Assembly (NCBI GenBank): GCA_902806305.1
Contig: CADCWC010000249.1
Location: forward strand, 1 to 6,288
Origin: an uncultured Thermoleophilia bacterium
GTDB lineage: Bacteria > Actinomycetota > Thermoleophilia > Gaiellales > F1-60-MAGs149
Length of the DNA: 6,288 nt
Reading direction: 5' to 3'
Position numbers and translations under genes: made by a program. The notes beneath the pieces were generated by a model, which was given only the letters and a program-made list of their open reading frames with translations, was not told where the DNA came from and did not search any database. The stretch's first letter is position 1. Every line of letters starts with the position of its first letter. This document shows, piece by piece, positions 5,062 to 6,288 of the stretch.

Positions 5062-6288
5062 TCAGGAGGTCCGCGCCACCGGGCGCTCGAGCAGTCGGTC
5101 GACGTCGTCGGCGGACATCGGCCGCCCCAGAAGGAACCCCTGCGCGGCGTCACACCCGAGGGCTCGCAGGAGCGCCAGCTGCTCCTCGGACTCGACGCCC
5201 TCCGCGACCGTCATGAGACCGAGCGACCGTGCCAACGAGATCACGGCCTCCACGACGGCGGTGTCGTCGCTCCGGCGGCCGAGACCCTCGACGAAGACGC
5301 GGTCGATCTTCACGGTGTCGACGGCGAAGCGCCGCAGATAGGCGAGCGACGAGTACCCGGTGCCGAAGTCGTCGATCGCCAGACGGGCACCGACCCGCTG
5401 CAGGGCCTCCAGGGTGTGCAGGCTGCTGTCGGCGTCCCGCATGAGGACCGACTCGGTGATCTCGAGCTGGTAGCGGCGCGGCTCGAGGCCGCTCGCGCGC
5501 ACGGCGTCCTGGATCTCGCCCAGCAGGCCGTCGTCCGCGAACTGGATCGCCGACAGGTTGATCGACATGAGAAGCCCGCCGTCGCTCGGCCGCGCGGCGT
5601 CCCATCGGGCCGCATCGCGGCAGGCCTGCTGGATGACCCGTCGACCGATCGGCAGGATCAGTCGCGTCGCCTCGGCCACGGGGATGAACTCCGCCGGGCT
5701 CACCAGACGCCCGTCCGGCGTGCGCCAGCGCAGGAGGGCCTCGACGCCGATGACCTCCCCGGAGGCGACGCCGAAGATCGGCTGGTAGACGACGAACAGC
5801 TCGTCGTCGGCGAGTGCCTGCCGGAGGCCCGCCTCGGTGCGGACGCGCGCGCCCACGGCGGCCGTCATGTCCCCGGAGTAGATCCGGACGCGGTCGCCGC
5901 CCTCTGCCTTCGCGGCGTACATGGCTGCGTCGGCGTCGCGCAGCAGCGCCTCCGGCTCACCCGACGCATCGGCGGCGAAGGCGATGCCGACGCTCGCCCC
6001 GACGTACGCCGTGTGGCCGGGAAGCGTGACCGGCTGCCCGACCGCGAGGCGCACCCGGTCGGCGACGGCCACGGCGTCCTCGCGTGTGTGCGACGTGTCG
6101 AGGAGGATGCCGAACTCGTCGCCGCCGAGGCGGGCCACCGTGTCGGCAGGGCGGACCGCGTCGACCAACCGCCGGCCGACCTCGCGCAGGAGGGCATCGC
6201 CGACGTGGTGGCCGAGCGTGTCGTTGATCGGCTTGAAGCCGTCCAGGTCGACGAACAGCAGCGCCGGCAGGACGTCTCCGCGGGCCGG
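5062..6288 (-). CDS. GGDEF-EAL cyclic-di-GMP turnover protein (partial, N-terminus outside the window)
   Basis: 408 residues are visible; the frame is open to the window edge at 6288, so the start and any sensor domain lie beyond. Numbered from the edge, the GGDEF domain (diguanylate cyclase, c-di-GMP synthesis) shows FVDLDGFKPIND (12-23), GHHVGD (26-31), the inhibitory I-site RPAD (46-49) five residues before RLGGDEF, and GGDEF at 55-59. The EAL domain (phosphodiesterase, c-di-GMP to pGpG) starts near 150: VYQP, the EALLRW motif (E183), N244 in SINLS, E276 in LEITES, D306-D307 in AIDDFGTGYSS, K327 in VKIDR, E363 in AEGVES and Q383 in QGFLLGRP. All metal and catalytic positions of both domains are retained, so a bifunctional enzyme, or one with a regulatory GGDEF domain, is possible. 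The protein ends normally with a short tail after the EAL domain. It converges with the PIN gene, 42 bases apart. Confidence 0.95.
   Translation of the reverse strand, partial: PARGDVLPALLFVDLDGFKPINDTLGHHVGDALLREVGRRLVDAVRPADTVARLGGDEFGILLDTSHTREDAVAVADRVRLAVGQPVTLPGHTAYVGASVGIAFAADASGEPEALLRDADAAMYAAKAEGGDRVRIYSGDMTAAVGARVRTEAGLRQALADDELFVVYQPIFGVASGEVIGVEALLRWRTPDGRLVSPAEFIPVAEATRLILPIGRRVIQQACRDAARWDAARPSDGGLLMSINLSAIQFADDGLLGEIQDAVRASGLEPRRYQLEITESVLMRDADSSLHTLEALQRVGARLAIDDFGTGYSSLAYLRRFAVDTVKIDRVFVEGLGRRSDDTAVVEAVISLARSLGLMTVAEGVESEEQLALLRALGCDAAQGFLLGRPMSADDVDRLLERPVARTS

Noticed and set aside
6166..6168. TTG as the start of the GGDEF-EAL protein
   Set aside because: The frame continues upstream with clear GGDEF-domain motifs (FVDLDGFK, GHHVGD) to the window edge, so the gene is simply cut.
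1..6288. Search for tRNA or rRNA genes, insertion sequences, CRISPR arrays, defence or prophage modules
   Set aside because: No cloverleaf, transposase, spaced direct repeats or phage genes were seen by eye; strong coding families fill nearly all of the window.

Overview
The window is very GC-rich with strong G/C third-position bias, so most long open frames here are antisense or out-of-frame shadows of real genes. The gene families, the TAnnnT-type promoter elements placed 8-9 nt before start codons with no Shine-Dalgarno, and the GTG/ATGA start usage suggest a high-GC bacterium, most likely an actinomycete-related lineage (Actinomycetota, for example Thermoleophilia-like). A high-GC Chloroflexota member cannot be excluded. 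No rRNA, tRNA, mobile element or CRISPR array is visible, and it looks like ordinary chromosomal housekeeping or accessory territory.

Layout. At the left edge, the last codons of a possible upstream gene end in an ATGA overlap with a plus-strand DedA-family membrane protein (30-863). A homocysteine S-methyltransferase family gene (920-1867) with a strong ribosome binding site follows; the gap between them has no TA dinucleotide, so the two are probably co-transcribed. Convergent to this pair is a minus-strand two-gene operon: a metal-dependent amidohydrolase (start 3427) whose stop overlaps the start of a small Rieske [2Fe-2S] protein (2297-1902) by four bases. A 308-base non-coding stretch (3428-3735) holds the operon's putative promoter and a very strong hairpin just downstream of the next gene. 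That gene is a minus-strand two-domain VOC/glyoxalase protein (4518-3736) resembling the mycobacterial Rv0577/Cfp30B family. It is divergent, across 99 bases, from a plus-strand PIN-domain protein without antitoxin (4618-5019). The right edge carries most of a minus-strand GGDEF-EAL cyclic-di-GMP protein (5062 to beyond 6288) with its N-terminus outside the window.

How they work together. The only tight functional unit is the amidohydrolase-Rieske pair, which is translationally coupled and may form a small catabolic or redox module of unknown substrate. The other genes look like independent units: envelope homeostasis (DedA), methionine/methyl metabolism, small-molecule detoxification or binding (VOC), RNA cleavage (PIN) and second-messenger turnover (GGDEF-EAL). 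I found no convincing new multi-gene system. The points most worth checking are the Rieske-amidohydrolase coupling, the shared promoter signature with apparently leaderless starts, a G-quadruplex-capable ribosome binding site, and the PIN protein's Glu-to-Gln substitution.
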